Shown: positions 16,498 through 24,290, numbered from the stretch's first letter. The stretch is 36,847 bases of DNA from Halobacteriales archaeon QS_5_70_15 (GCA_003022005.1 PXRQ01000104.1:1-36847), one strand, 5' to 3'. The notes: generated from the letters alone by a model not told the origin. Program-made: numbers and translations.

Positions 16498-17708
16498 CCG
16501 ATAACCGATCCGGGGACGAGCAGGGGGTTGGCGCCGACGCCCACCTCGAGCTCCGGGGGCTCGACAAGGAGTACCCGGGCGGGGTCACCGCGGTCGAGGA
16601 CCTCTCGCTGTCGCTCGCGGAGGGTGAACTCCTCGTGTTCGTCGGCCCCTCGGGCTGCGGGAAGTCCACGACCCTGCGGTGTATCGCCGGGCTCGAGGAA
16701 CCGACCGCCGGCGACGTCCGGATCGCCGGGCGGTCGGTCGTGGGCCAGCGCCCGGAGGCCCGGGACATCGCGATGGTGTTCCAGAACTACGCGCTCTACC
16801 CCCACAAGACCGCCCGGGAGAACATCGGCTTCGGGCTCCGGATGACGGCCGACCTGTCCGGCCGGGAGATCGACGACCGCGTGGAGTCGGTGGCCGAGAC
16901 GCTCGGCATCGTCGACCTCCTCGACCAGAGGCCGAAGGCGCTCTCCGGCGGACAACAGCAGCGGGTGGCGCTCGGCCGGGCCATCATCCGGGACCCGGAG
17001 GGGGTCCTGCTCGACGAGCCGCTCTCGAACCTGGACGCGACGCTCCGGGCGCGGATGCGAACCGAGATCCAGCAGCTCCAGCGGGACCTCGGGGTGACGA
17101 CCGTCTACGTCACCCACGACCAGGTCGAGGCGATGACGGTGGGCGACCGCATCGCCGTCCTCAGGGACGGTCGGCTCGAACAGGTCGGGACGCCGATGGC
17201 GCTCTACCGCCGACCGGCCTCGCGGTTCGTCGCCGGGTTCATCGGCGAGCCGTCGATGAACTTCCTCGCCGGCGAGTTCGACCCTTCGGGGCCGTCGCTG
17301 GTCGGACCGGTCGAGTACCCCCTGGCCCCGGAGCTCCGTGACGCGGCCCGCGGGGCGGACGGGTCGGCGCTCACCGTCGGCCTCCGTCCCGAAGCGGTCG
17401 GGGTCGAGGCCCGCACCGGGAGCGACGCCGAGAAGCCGTCCAATGACTCGTTCCCCGGACGCATCGACGTCGTCGAACCGGTCGGGGAACAGTCGTTCCT
17501 CTACGTCAGCCTCGACGCCGGCCCGACGGTCACCGCCGCGGTGGCCGGCGCCGGGGATGCACGCGAGGGCCTCCCAGTGTGGATCAGCCTGCCTCCCGAC
17601 CGCGTCCACCTCTTCGACGGCGGGAGCGGCCGGGCGCTCCACCACCCCGATCCGGAGGCCGCCGGGCCGGCGCTCGCGCCGGAGGACGGGTCCGGACCCG
17701 CGTCCTGA
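16494..17708 (+). CDS. ugpC: ABC importer ATPase, UgpC/MalK type
   Basis: 404 residues. It hydrolyses ATP to drive a CUT1 sugar importer. Walker A GPSGCGKST (51-59), the Q-loop Gln97 in MVFQNYALYPH, the signature LSGGQ (150-154), Walker B GVLLDEP (170-176) and the His switch in YVTHDQVEAMT are intact. After residue 235 comes the TOBE/OB regulatory domain (GFIGEPSMNFL, GLRPEAVGV, PVGEQSFLYVSL). The C-terminal acidic tail of about 30 residues is unusual. It most likely serves the solute-binding protein and permeases at 10046-13373, although four unrelated genes lie between. The start at 16494 is uncertain; an in-frame ATG 15 bases earlier is also possible. Confidence 0.92.
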   Translation: MTDNRSGDEQGVGADAHLELRGLDKEYPGGVTAVEDLSLSLAEGELLVFVGPSGCGKSTTLRCIAGLEEPTAGDVRIAGRSVVGQRPEARDIAMVFQNYALYPHKTARENIGFGLRMTADLSGREIDDRVESVAETLGIVDLLDQRPKALSGGQQQRVALGRAIIRDPEGVLLDEPLSNLDATLRARMRTEIQQLQRDLGVTTVYVTHDQVEAMTVGDRIAVLRDGRLEQVGTPMALYRRPASRFVAGFIGEPSMNFLAGEFDPSGPSLVGPVEYPLAPELRDAARGADGSALTVGLRPEAVGVEARTGSDAEKPSNDSFPGRIDVVEPVGEQSFLYVSLDAGPTVTAAVAGAGDAREGLPVWISLPPDRVHLFDGGSGRALHHPDPEAAGPALAPEDGSGPAS

Positions 17709-17818
17709 CCCCCGGCCCGCACGTCCCGGGCCCCTCTCTTGCGGACGGTCGCAACGGTGTACCGGCGACTGCCCGGACGTGGTCGGGGGTCACCGGTACC
17801 GGACGACGACCGTCCCTA

Positions 17819-18754
17819 TCACTCGCCGAGGACGCCCGTCGGGAGCCGACACGCCACCGTCCGATTCGGGTCGTTGACGACCTGCGAGAGTTGCAGGTCG
17901 GCGGCGACCGAGCAGAGCAGATACGCGCGGACGCGGTCGAAGCCCCGCCGCTCCAATCGGTCGAGCATCGCGGAGAGCGCGTCTCGTGCGGCCGCCTCGG
18001 CGTCCGGGCCGATACCGGTCGTTCCGATGGCCGGCCCTTCCCGCCACGCGCCTCCGCCGGGGGTTTCAAACCGGGGCGTGGCCGGCGAGTCCTCGAGGCG
18101 TTCGAACCGGACGTCGACGGTCGTGGGGCACTCGATGGCTGTCACGCAGACCTCGCCGTCGCCCTGCGCCGCGTGGCCGTCGCCGACGCTGAACAGGCCG
18201 CCGGGGACCTCGACGGGGAGTTCGAGCCTGGCCCCCGCGACGAGGTGCCGCAGATCGAGGTTCCCCCCGACGGCCCGGGGCGGGGTCGTCGAGAGCGCCC
18301 CCGGCTCGGCGGGCGCGAGCCCGAGGTTCCCGGGGAACGGTTCGATCGGTACCTCGACGCCCTCCTCGAAGGTCGCGACGTCGCCGTCGAGCTCCCAGTG
18401 GTGTATCGCGCCGTCGGGGGCCGCCTCGGGGAGGAACCCCGCTTCCCGCTCCTCGGGGTATGCGTAGGTGACTCCCCAGTCGCCGGTCTCCACCGAGCGG
18501 AGTTCGACGGCGAGGCCGTCGCCCGGTTCGGCGCCGTCGACCGCGACCGGGCCGGTCATGGCGTGGCCCGGGGAGTCGCGGCTCCGGACGTCCTCCACGG
18601 TCGCGCCAGGTGCCAGTTCGCCGCCGGTCGCGTCCAGACACTCGAAGCGGACGACGTCGCCGGGGTCGACGCTGAGTACCGGATCGCGGTCGGCGTCCCA
18701 GTCGTGGTGGACGGTCGCGTCGGTGGCCGCTACGCGGTGGTCGGGGGTCGGCAT
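17819..18754 (-). CDS. acetamidase/formamidase family protein
   Basis: 311 residues, FmdA_AmdA family, which hydrolyses formamide, acetamide or related amides to ammonia and the acid. Family points are SVDPGDVVRFECLDATGG, GHAMTGPVAVDGAEPGDGLAVEL, PRAVGGNLDLRHLVAGARLELPVEVPGGLFSVGDGHAAQGDGEV and the late CSVAADLQLSQVVNDPN. The ATG at 18754 (MPTPDHRVA) lies 22-29 bases downstream of GTTTTAGT (18776-18783, minus strand) and starts at the family N-terminus; the frame open further upstream is low-complexity. A real nitrogen-scavenging role would fit with the amidohydrolases and importer further right, but that link is inference. Confidence 0.88.
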   Translation of the reverse strand: MPTPDHRVAATDATVHHDWDADRDPVLSVDPGDVVRFECLDATGGELAPGATVEDVRSRDSPGHAMTGPVAVDGAEPGDGLAVELRSVETGDWGVTYAYPEEREAGFLPEAAPDGAIHHWELDGDVATFEEGVEVPIEPFPGNLGLAPAEPGALSTTPPRAVGGNLDLRHLVAGARLELPVEVPGGLFSVGDGHAAQGDGEVCVTAIECPTTVDVRFERLEDSPATPRFETPGGGAWREGPAIGTTGIGPDAEAAARDALSAMLDRLERRGFDRVRAYLLCSVAADLQLSQVVNDPNRTVACRLPTGVLGE

Positions 18755-18913
18755 GGGCCGACCACGCCGTCCGGAACTAAAACCCCCCGGCGGCCGTGCC
18801 GCGGCGTCCGCTCGCCGGGTCCGCGGTCGCGGTCGGCTCCTACGGGCTGTGTCGTCCGTTGCCGATGACTGCCTCGGTCGGAGGCTCACCGGTGAATCGG
18901 CACGACGGTCGTA

Positions 18914-20203
18914 TCAGTCGTCGGCGACGGCCGCGTCGGCGTCGGGCCGCGCTCCGACCGGTTCGGCGAAGCAGTAGACCGACTCCGCGCTCGTCACCTC
19001 CACCTCGAGGAACTCGCCCGGCTCGACGCCGTGCTCGTCCGCGTCCCGGACGATCACCTGCCGGTACGCCCCGTCGCGGCACTTCACCGAGTCGCCGGTA
19101 CCGGGTTCCACGGCGAGGACGCGGTGGCGCGAGCCGACCATCGACTCGTGGGCCTCGCGGACGACCCCCATCTTCAGGTCGGTCATCGCCTTCGACCGCT
19201 CCTTTTTCAGCGTGCCGCCGAGCCCCTTCATCTCGGCGGCGTCGGTCCCCGGCCGCTTCGAGAAGCGCGTGACGTTGACCTTCTCGGGACGCACCTCCCG
19301 GAGGAGATCCATCGATCGCTCGTGGTCCGCGTCGGTCTCGGTGGGGAACCCGACGATGAAGTCCGTCGAGAGCGTCCAGTGATCGAGCCGGTCGTCGAAC
19401 GTCTCGACGATATCGCGGAACTTCCCCACGCGGTGCTGGCGGCGCATGTCCGCGAGCACGTCGTCGCTCCCGGACTGGACCGGCAGGTGGATGAAGTCGT
19501 AGAGCTCCTCGTTGCGCGCGAAGACGTCTGCCAGCTCCTCGCGGATGCCGTGGACGCCGCCCGGGTTCGCCATCCCGACCCGCACCCGGAACTCCCCCTC
19601 GACGTCGCAGATCCGGTCGAGCAGCTCGGGGAGCTTCCGCTCGCCCTCGTCCCAGCCGTAGACGCCCGTGTCCTGGCCCGTGACGCGAAGCTCCTTCGCG
19701 CCGGCGTGGACGAGCGCGCGGGCCTTCCCGACGTTCGCCTCGACGGGCGGGGAGTCGATGCGCCCGGTCGCGAACTTCGTGATGCAGTACGAGCAGTTGC
19801 TCATGCAGCCCCGGGCGATGGGGAGGATGCCGACGACGCCGTCGAGGACGGGCTCGGCGTCCGGGGTTGCCGTCGGGCACTCGCCGTTCGTCACGGCGGC
19901 GGGGACCTCCTCCCAGTGGAGCACCTGCGCGTCGAGGCCGGCCTCGCGGAACCGCTCGCCCTGTGCGAGCGCCATGCACCCGGTGACGATCAGGTCCGCC
20001 GTCTCCTCGGCGAGTTCCTCGGCCCGCCGGAGCATGTTCCGCTCGGTCTTCTCGACGACCGTGCAGGTGTTGAGTATCGCGACGTCCGCCCGGTCGGGCC
20101 CGTCGACCCGGTGGTGCCCGGCGTCGCGGAGTCCGCGCTCGATCTCCCGGCTCTCGCCCCGGTTCGAGGTACAGCCGTACGTCTCGATGTGGTACCGGGC
20201 CAT
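18914..20203 (-). CDS. tRNA (t6A37) methylthiotransferase, archaeal MtaB type
   Basis: 429 residues. It adds a methylthio group to N6-threonylcarbamoyladenosine at tRNA position 37 by radical-SAM chemistry. The N-terminal domain has the three cysteines of the auxiliary cluster: Cys11 in ETYGCTSNRGE, Cys47 in LNTCTV and Cys76 in VTGCMA. The radical-SAM cluster is Cys133, Cys137 and Cys140 in RGCMSNCSYC. TGQDTGVYGWD, HLPVQSGSDDVLADMRR and STDFIVGFPTET are typical of the family. The C-terminal TRAM domain (roughly 355-420) should bind tRNA. The start at 20203 is supported by CCTTTT at 20231-20236 on the minus strand. The acidic tail DADAAVADD is haloarchaeal. Confidence 0.95.
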   Translation of the reverse strand: MARYHIETYGCTSNRGESREIERGLRDAGHHRVDGPDRADVAILNTCTVVEKTERNMLRRAEELAEETADLIVTGCMALAQGERFREAGLDAQVLHWEEVPAAVTNGECPTATPDAEPVLDGVVGILPIARGCMSNCSYCITKFATGRIDSPPVEANVGKARALVHAGAKELRVTGQDTGVYGWDEGERKLPELLDRICDVEGEFRVRVGMANPGGVHGIREELADVFARNEELYDFIHLPVQSGSDDVLADMRRQHRVGKFRDIVETFDDRLDHWTLSTDFIVGFPTETDADHERSMDLLREVRPEKVNVTRFSKRPGTDAAEMKGLGGTLKKERSKAMTDLKMGVVREAHESMVGSRHRVLAVEPGTGDSVKCRDGAYRQVIVRDADEHGVEPGEFLEVEVTSAESVYCFAEPVGARPDADAAVADD

Positions 20204-20230
20204 CTACCCACCGGTCGGGGCGGGGCGGGC

Positions 20231-20236
20231 AAAAGG
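20231..20236 (-). promoter_or_regulatory. TATA-like box of the tRNA methylthiotransferase gene
   Basis: CCTTTT on the minus strand, 28-33 bases before the ATG at 20203. Confidence 0.45.
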
Positions 20237-20348
20237 AGTACGGAACGGGACGGGTCCGGGCTCCGGAACGGGCGCGCCGGCTCGTTCGGTTCGAGGTTTC
20301 GCGCGCCGAACGGGAGATCCGACACGAGACCGAGCCCGCATCCCAACG

Positions 20349-20354
20349 TATAGG
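20349..20354 (+). promoter_or_regulatory. TATA box of the 96-residue protein gene
   Basis: TATAGG lies 24-29 bases before the ATG at 20378. Confidence 0.5.
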
Positions 20355-20377
20355 GGTACGGTCGTCGTCCCCCCGGT

Positions 20378-20668
20378 ATGAGTCCGACCGTTCACGAGTT
20401 GCGAAACCGGATCCGTGCGAGGGTTGGACGGTTCGAGCGCGAGGTGGATGCCCGGTTCACAAAGGAGGAACTCGGGGCCATCGCGGACGAGGTCGGGTAC
20501 GACGCCGAGGCCGGTCCCTCGCCGTCGACGTCGCAGATGCGCGCGGGCATCCGGTGGCGCGTGGAGGCGAGCGAGACGGAGGCGGCGGCGAGCGACGGGC
20601 CCTTCACCAAGGACGAGTTGGAATCGATAGCCGGCTCCCTCGACGTGGAGCCGACTCGAGAAGAGTAG
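20378..20668 (+). CDS. 96-residue haloarchaeal protein with an internal repeat
   Basis: Not a recognised family. The protein is charged and helical, and its two halves resemble each other: RFTKEELGAIADEVGYDAE (residues 26-44) recurs as PFTKDELESIAGSLDVEP near 75-92. Each copy follows a helix rich in Arg and Glu (RNRIRARVGRFEREV and MRAGIRWRVEASE). The repeat FTK-EL--IA looks like a small helix-turn-helix or HeH-type module, so DNA or protein binding is conceivable. The start is well supported by TATAGG at 20349. Codon use is haloarchaeal, and the gene marks the left border of the A+T-richer strip that follows. Confidence 0.7.
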   Translation: MSPTVHELRNRIRARVGRFEREVDARFTKEELGAIADEVGYDAEAGPSPSTSQMRAGIRWRVEASETEAAASDGPFTKDELESIAGSLDVEPTREE

Positions 20669-21380
20669 GCCTGTAGGGTGGGTCGGTCCCCAGCCGACCA
20701 CGGGCGCCGCTGTAGTATGGGACTCGAGTCAGGGAACGATGGAGGCCGTCCGAGAGGCGCGTCTCGAGACAGTCAGAGTCGAGCGTGGCGGCCCCGGCCG
20801 GCGTGGGGACGCCAGTGAACGCCCTCGGACGGACCGCTCCCGCGAGGCCTGCTGCCGTTCGGGAGAGCGGAAATCGCTCGTGACCGGGCGACCCTGTCGT
20901 GTTCGCAGCCCCCAAGAATCGCCGATTCGCTCGGTGACGAGCGCCGTGAGGCGTTTTCGATCCACGATCCAGTAGCCCGGTATCACTACTCCGACGTTGT
21001 ACAGAGTGTTTCCATCTCGGAGACGAACTGTCGTGTACCTGAGAGAGGGGTATCGACGTCCTCGTCGAGGTCGCCGTAGCCGTAGTCGGCTTGCTGCCGG
21101 AGTTCGGAGCGCCGGCTCGGAACCTTACCGTTTTCGAATACGTTTGGCGACGTGGGCCTCCGACGGCGGAACCGTGGTTGCTCCGTCAGTCCTCTCACCG
21201 GGGTCTCGCAGATGTCGAACTGCACGAGAGGGATACTCCCCTGGGTCAACAGTGCTAAATTCCCCCGTCGTTCCACTGTCCTCTCGGATTCGCGTCGAAG
21301 TTCGGGACGCCCGGCGCTGTGACGGTTACTAGCTCGAACGACCGAGGGCAGGGGTATCGCTTCGAATATTCCAGGGTGGA
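20669..21380. other. 712-base stretch without a convincing gene
   Basis: Base composition becomes more A+T-rich than in the flanking genes and codon-like periodicity fades. Short reading frames on both strands (for example minus 20729-20986 and 20986-21444) contain a few protein-like snatches such as GYWIVDRKRLTALVTERIG and ADYGYGDLDEDVDTP, but none has a recognisable family or an intact start. This may be decayed gene remnants at the edge of an accessory strip. No repeat, tRNA or strong hairpin was seen. Confidence 0.35.
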
Positions 21381-21770
21381 TCACGGACTGGGGAACCGAT
21401 GGGGTTCCTCCTCCGGAAACCCCTCTCCCCAGTCCCGCGCCCACTCGTTCAGGTCGTCCAGCGCGCCGAGGAGTTCCTCACCCTTCGTGGTGAGGTCGTA
21501 GTAGACGGCGACCGGCGCGTCCTCTTCCATTCGGCGGGCGACGACGCCGCTCTCGACCAGTTCCTCGGGCGCGTCCGAGAGGGTCTTCGACCGGGCACCA
21601 GTCGCCCGCTTTAGCTCGTTGAACCGTCGTTCGCCCTCCTCGAGGGCGTGGACGACGTTCATGCGCCAGGGGGTGCCGACCTGGTCGATCGCCCGGACGA
21701 CCGGGCAGGCCGATGCGTTCCGGGTTTCGATCTCGTGCTGACGGGAGTCGCTGTCGGCGGAGACGGTCAA
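21381..21770 (-). CDS. HxlR-family winged-helix transcriptional regulator
   Basis: 129 residues. Cys22 in ASACPVVRAIDQVGTPWRMNVVHAL, then GERRFNELKRATGARSKTLSDAPEELVESGVV and VYYDLTTKGEELLGALDDLNEWA, are the standard HxlR/MarR-type winged helix. The conserved cysteine is the redox-sensing position in HypR- and QorR-like members. The start is a TTG at 21770 whose bases overlap the TGA of the upstream flavin-reductase remnant (TTGA), so the two were once translationally coupled. Such regulators usually control the adjacent reductase. The recognition helix appears intact, so the regulator may still work although its partner is broken. Confidence 0.85.
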   Translation of the reverse strand: MTVSADSDSRQHEIETRNASACPVVRAIDQVGTPWRMNVVHALEEGERRFNELKRATGARSKTLSDAPEELVESGVVARRMEEDAPVAVYYDLTTKGEELLGALDDLNEWARDWGEGFPEEEPHRFPSP

Positions 21771-22104
21771 TCAACCGTGGGGACGGCGCGGGCGGCAGTG
21801 GTTTCGGGATACGACTCGACGCCGGCGTAGTCGACGAGTTCCGTGCCGAGGGGTTCGATCCGCTCGGCCATCCCCTCGTCGATCAACCCCCGTCTTCGGA
21901 GGCGCCGTGGGCCTTCGGGATCGCGACCTGGTGTGGAAGCACCCAGGCATCGAGCGCCCGGGCCACCGACCGGAGGTGCTCGAGCGCGGGCGTCGGGAAG
22001 CCGCCCCCGGAGACGTCCAGTAGTCCCACGGTCGTCTCCTCGAACTCGTCGAAGCCACAGTAGTCGAGAGCGGTCTTCAGCTTGTCGTGCGGACGATATT
22101 GCGT
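21767..22104 (-). pseudogene. NAD(P)H-dependent FMN reductase remnant, truncated and frameshifted
   Basis: Going leftwards from about 22104, one frame reads DKLKTALDYCGFDEF, then TTVGLLDVSGGGFPTPALEHL, RSVARALDAWVLPHQVAIPKA and HGASEDGG before a stop at 21883-21885. The sequence then continues in another frame as LIDEGMAERIEPLGTELVDYAGVESYPET to a TGA at 21767. The shift sits at a run of five G. These pieces match the middle and end of haloarchaeal NADPH-dependent FMN reductases; the N-terminal flavin-binding part is missing. The stop codon overlaps the TTG start of the HxlR gene. Exact ends are approximate. Confidence 0.6.
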
Positions 22105-22321
22105 ACGATATCGGTCGAGTGGCCGTGGACACGGTATCTTCTCGTGAGTCGAGGACGGGACCAGCCGACAGTTGTGATGACTGGAACTCTAACCCACCGT
22201 CGGGGTAGTAAGGCAAACCAACCCTCGAGCCGTACCGTGGTTCTTGGGGAGGCTGTACGGAAGCGAGCCCTGAGGGAAACCGGAGACCGGGGAGCCGACG
22301 CCCTGGGAACTCGATTCATCC

Positions 22322-22438
22322 TCATAGGTCAGGAAGGTACTGTGTACGCTGCTCGGAGCGCTCGCGCTCGGACCGGCGGTCGTAGTGCTTATCGAGGACG
22401 TCCTCGCTCGCGTCGAGGCGGTCCTTCACCGAGCGGTA
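22322..22438 (-). pseudogene. C-terminal stub of a tyrosine recombinase (integrase)
   Basis: The minus strand from 22438 encodes 38 residues ending at a TGA (22322-22324). They include VKDRLDASEDVLDKHYDRRS and end ERSEQRTQYLPDL. This is the usual C-terminus of haloarchaeal phage-type integrases, with the catalytic tyrosine in DKHYDRR. The coding homology stops exactly where the 21-bp inverted repeat (22436-22502) begins, so the rest of the gene has been lost or displaced. It is evidence for a past integrated element. Confidence 0.6.
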
Positions 22439-22502
22439 GCGCGGAGGCCCCGGCCTACTCGCTCGCGTTGCTCGCTCGTTGAGGCCGGGGCCTCCGCGCT
22501 AC
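22436..22502 (+). repeat. perfect 21-bp inverted repeat with 25-base loop
   Basis: The arms are 22436-22456 and 22482-22502, perfectly complementary over 21 bases (core GGAGGCCCCGGCC). The loop 22457-22481 is itself repetitive (CTCGCTCGCGTTG, then CTCGCTCGTTG). The structure abuts the integrase stub. It could be a strong transcription terminator, a palindromic repeat element, or the hairpin end of a single-strand-transposing element. Confidence 0.8.
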
Positions 22503-22714
22503 AGCTTGGTGAACGCCCCGGCAAAGTTCGCAGGATTCGATCCTCCAATACCGGCCGATATCATCACAAGAACTAACAGGTCACGGATGCAGCGGGGAAC
22601 ACGTCTGGTGGCGGAAACGAATCGAGGTCCAAGGGACCGTCGGAACAACTGTCGGCTATCGTCCGGGGAGCGTCCGACACTGGGCTTCGGGCGACGTGGC
22701 GCGTCCTGTTTGCC

Positions 22715-23548
22715 GTGCTGATCTTGTGGATGTTGAGCCAACGGGTGTTGATCCGTATCGTGTTGGATGTCATCGAGCCCGTCCCGCCCGTGGACGTGCC
22801 CGCTGCTCGTCTCGCGGTGGCGCTCATCCGTGTCGCATTTTTCATCGTGGCGATGGTCTTTTGGACCCGGTATATCGACCGCCTCTCCCTGTCGAACTGT
22901 GGAGTTAGCTTCTCGAGGGATTGGTTCCAGCGTCTCGTCGGCGGGTTCACGGCAGTTCTCCTCGTCCTGCTGGCATGGAATGCCATCGCAGCCGCTGTCG
23001 GGTGGATCACGATCGACCCGATGGGCTCCGATCCCCATGTCGGATTCGCGTTCCTTTTCGTTACGTTAGCACTAAGCGCGGCGATCCAGCAGATCGTCTT
23101 CTTCCGTGTTGTCCTCAAGAACGCTGCCGAGGGGCTGCACGGCCGGGGCGTGACCCCGTCGCGAGCGGTGGCTGGCGGCCTCCTGGTAGGGCTGCTGTTC
23201 TACGTCGTGACACACGACCTGCCGACGGCCATACGAGTACTGGATCTGGTCTTGGTCGGTCTGGTCTACGGATTACTCCACGTTCACACCGGTGACCTGG
23301 GATTCCCAGTGGGAGTGCACCTGGGAATATGGTTTCTCGGTAGCGTCCTCTTCGGGCCCCCATCGGGACCCGGTTCCGGAACTGTCGTGTTTGCAAAGAC
23401 CGGTTCTCTTCCCGCGGTACTGGGAGTTATTGATGCTCATGGATTCCCGAAGGTACTCCTTGCATACCTACTGTTGCTGGCCTGGATACGGTGGACGCAA
23501 GGCCGCGTACCACTCCACCGGGAGATCGCACGGCGGGCGGATCGGTGA
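22715..23548 (+). CDS. CPBP-type (CAAX protease-like) membrane protein lacking the catalytic motif
   Basis: 277 residues from the GTG at 22715, with about seven hydrophobic segments. The arrangement resembles CPBP intramembrane proteases: IQQIVFFRVVLKNAAEGL (124-141), LLFYVVTHDLP (His167) and GVHLGIWFLG (His202). In active members the first motif is EExxxR; here, aligned by NAAEGL, the two glutamates are Gln125 and Gln126 and the arginine is Phe130, so proteolysis is unlikely. The second and third motifs are also altered. The frame is open upstream to 22577 with a plausible N-terminus but without a start codon, so the true start may be lost. Third-position bases are less G/C-rich than in neighbouring housekeeping genes. 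Confidence 0.6.
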   Translation: MLILWMLSQRVLIRIVLDVIEPVPPVDVPAARLAVALIRVAFFIVAMVFWTRYIDRLSLSNCGVSFSRDWFQRLVGGFTAVLLVLLAWNAIAAAVGWITIDPMGSDPHVGFAFLFVTLALSAAIQQIVFFRVVLKNAAEGLHGRGVTPSRAVAGGLLVGLLFYVVTHDLPTAIRVLDLVLVGLVYGLLHVHTGDLGFPVGVHLGIWFLGSVLFGPPSGPGSGTVVFAKTGSLPAVLGVIDAHGFPKVLLAYLLLLAWIRWTQGRVPLHREIARRADR

Positions 23549-23656
23549 TCGAACCCCCCGCGTCGACAGGATAGTCCACCACGCGGACCCTGAAACCGCT
23601 ATTTGAGTTTCCGGACGTCTTACGACGGCTGGCGGGAAACGAACGCGTATCGAAAC

Positions 23657-24112
23657 GTGACGTCACTCACAAAAGCGAACACTTCTGCAGCCGTGCAGAT
23701 CGGGCTCGTGGTCATCGGGGGAGGGACCGCGGCGGCGACCGTGTTCCGTTTGATAGCGATGCCGCCACCGCCGCCGGGGAGTGATGGGTTCGCCTACGGA
23801 ATGGCCGGATTCTTCGGAGGGGTCATCATCACCGCGTCGCTTGGTCTCGCGGCGACCAGTATCATACTGCCGACGCTGCTGGGACGTGATAGCGCCCTGG
23901 GGTTCGATCGGGGGCAACGGCTCGCGGTGAAGGTCGCCGGCGGGATGATCGGCCTCGGTGTGCTCATCGCGGTCGTATGGGGGTTGCAAGGAGTCGTCCC
24001 GTTGTTGGGCCTGTTCCTGCTGGCCTATGTGACGATCTGTGTGATACTCGTCTGGCGAGGAATCGAAGTGGTCCGCGACCGGCGAACAGGGACGGAGGGG
24101 GTGAGTCGATGA
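23657..24112 (+). CDS. small membrane protein, unknown function
   Basis: 151 residues from the GTG at 23657 (VTSLTKANTSAAVQIG). Four hydrophobic segments are visible: QIGLVVIGGGTAAATVFRLI, AGFFGGVIITASLGLAATSIIL, VAGGMIGLGVLIAVVW and VPLLGLFLLAYVTICVILVW, with a proline-rich loop (MPPPPPGSDG) after the first. No family recognised. A TTG at 23603 would give 18 more residues. It follows the CPBP-like gene by about 110 bases and could share its transcript. The stop overlaps an ATG (ATGA, 24109-24112) that opens a 26-residue frame. Confidence 0.55.
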   Translation: MTSLTKANTSAAVQIGLVVIGGGTAAATVFRLIAMPPPPPGSDGFAYGMAGFFGGVIITASLGLAATSIILPTLLGRDSALGFDRGQRLAVKVAGGMIGLGVLIAVVWGLQGVVPLLGLFLLAYVTICVILVWRGIEVVRDRRTGTEGVSR

Positions 24113-24189
24113 CGATGGCGGACGACGGGCGAACCCATGCGTCGAGGCCTCCTGTTGGGACGGATATCCGCTATCCTGCTCCGGACTGA
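24109..24189 (+). CDS. 26-residue frame overlapping the membrane-protein stop
   Basis: The ATG at 24109 overlaps the previous stop as ATGA and gives MTMADDGRTHASRPPVGTDI... ending at a TGA at 24187-24189. In the neighbouring frame, from 24137, the sequence reads MRRGLLLGRISAILL, which looks like a membrane helix, so a third coupled membrane-protein gene may have been broken by a frameshift. Little else can be said. Confidence 0.2.
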   Translation: MTMADDGRTHASRPPVGTDIRYPAPD

Positions 24190-24290
24190 CAGCCATCGAG
24201 TGTTGAATGCGTGCGCTGTATCCAGCACCGGATTGTACGAGATATTTGATATATGTCGGCAGAAACTACAGCTACGTCTGCCGATCGCTA

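Larger units (their letters stand above)
22081..22714. other. decayed stretch with reductase N-side, integrase stub and palindrome
   Basis: Apart from the integrase stub and the inverted repeat listed separately, no intact gene is seen. 22105-22321 contains no recognisable coding. 22577-22714 is an open extension of the following membrane-protein frame (VTDAAGNTSGGGNESRS...ATWRVLFAV) that looks like a natural N-terminus but has no ATG, GTG or TTG. Confidence 0.4.

Noticed and set aside
20986..21444. 152-codon minus-strand frame before the HxlR gene end
   Set aside because: No family, atypical composition, and it overlaps the HxlR coding end in a different phase.
22528..22560. GGATTCGATCC, resembling the 3' end of a tRNA as an attachment site
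   Set aside because: The loop is the wrong size and there is no second copy or tRNA nearby, so it cannot be claimed as att.
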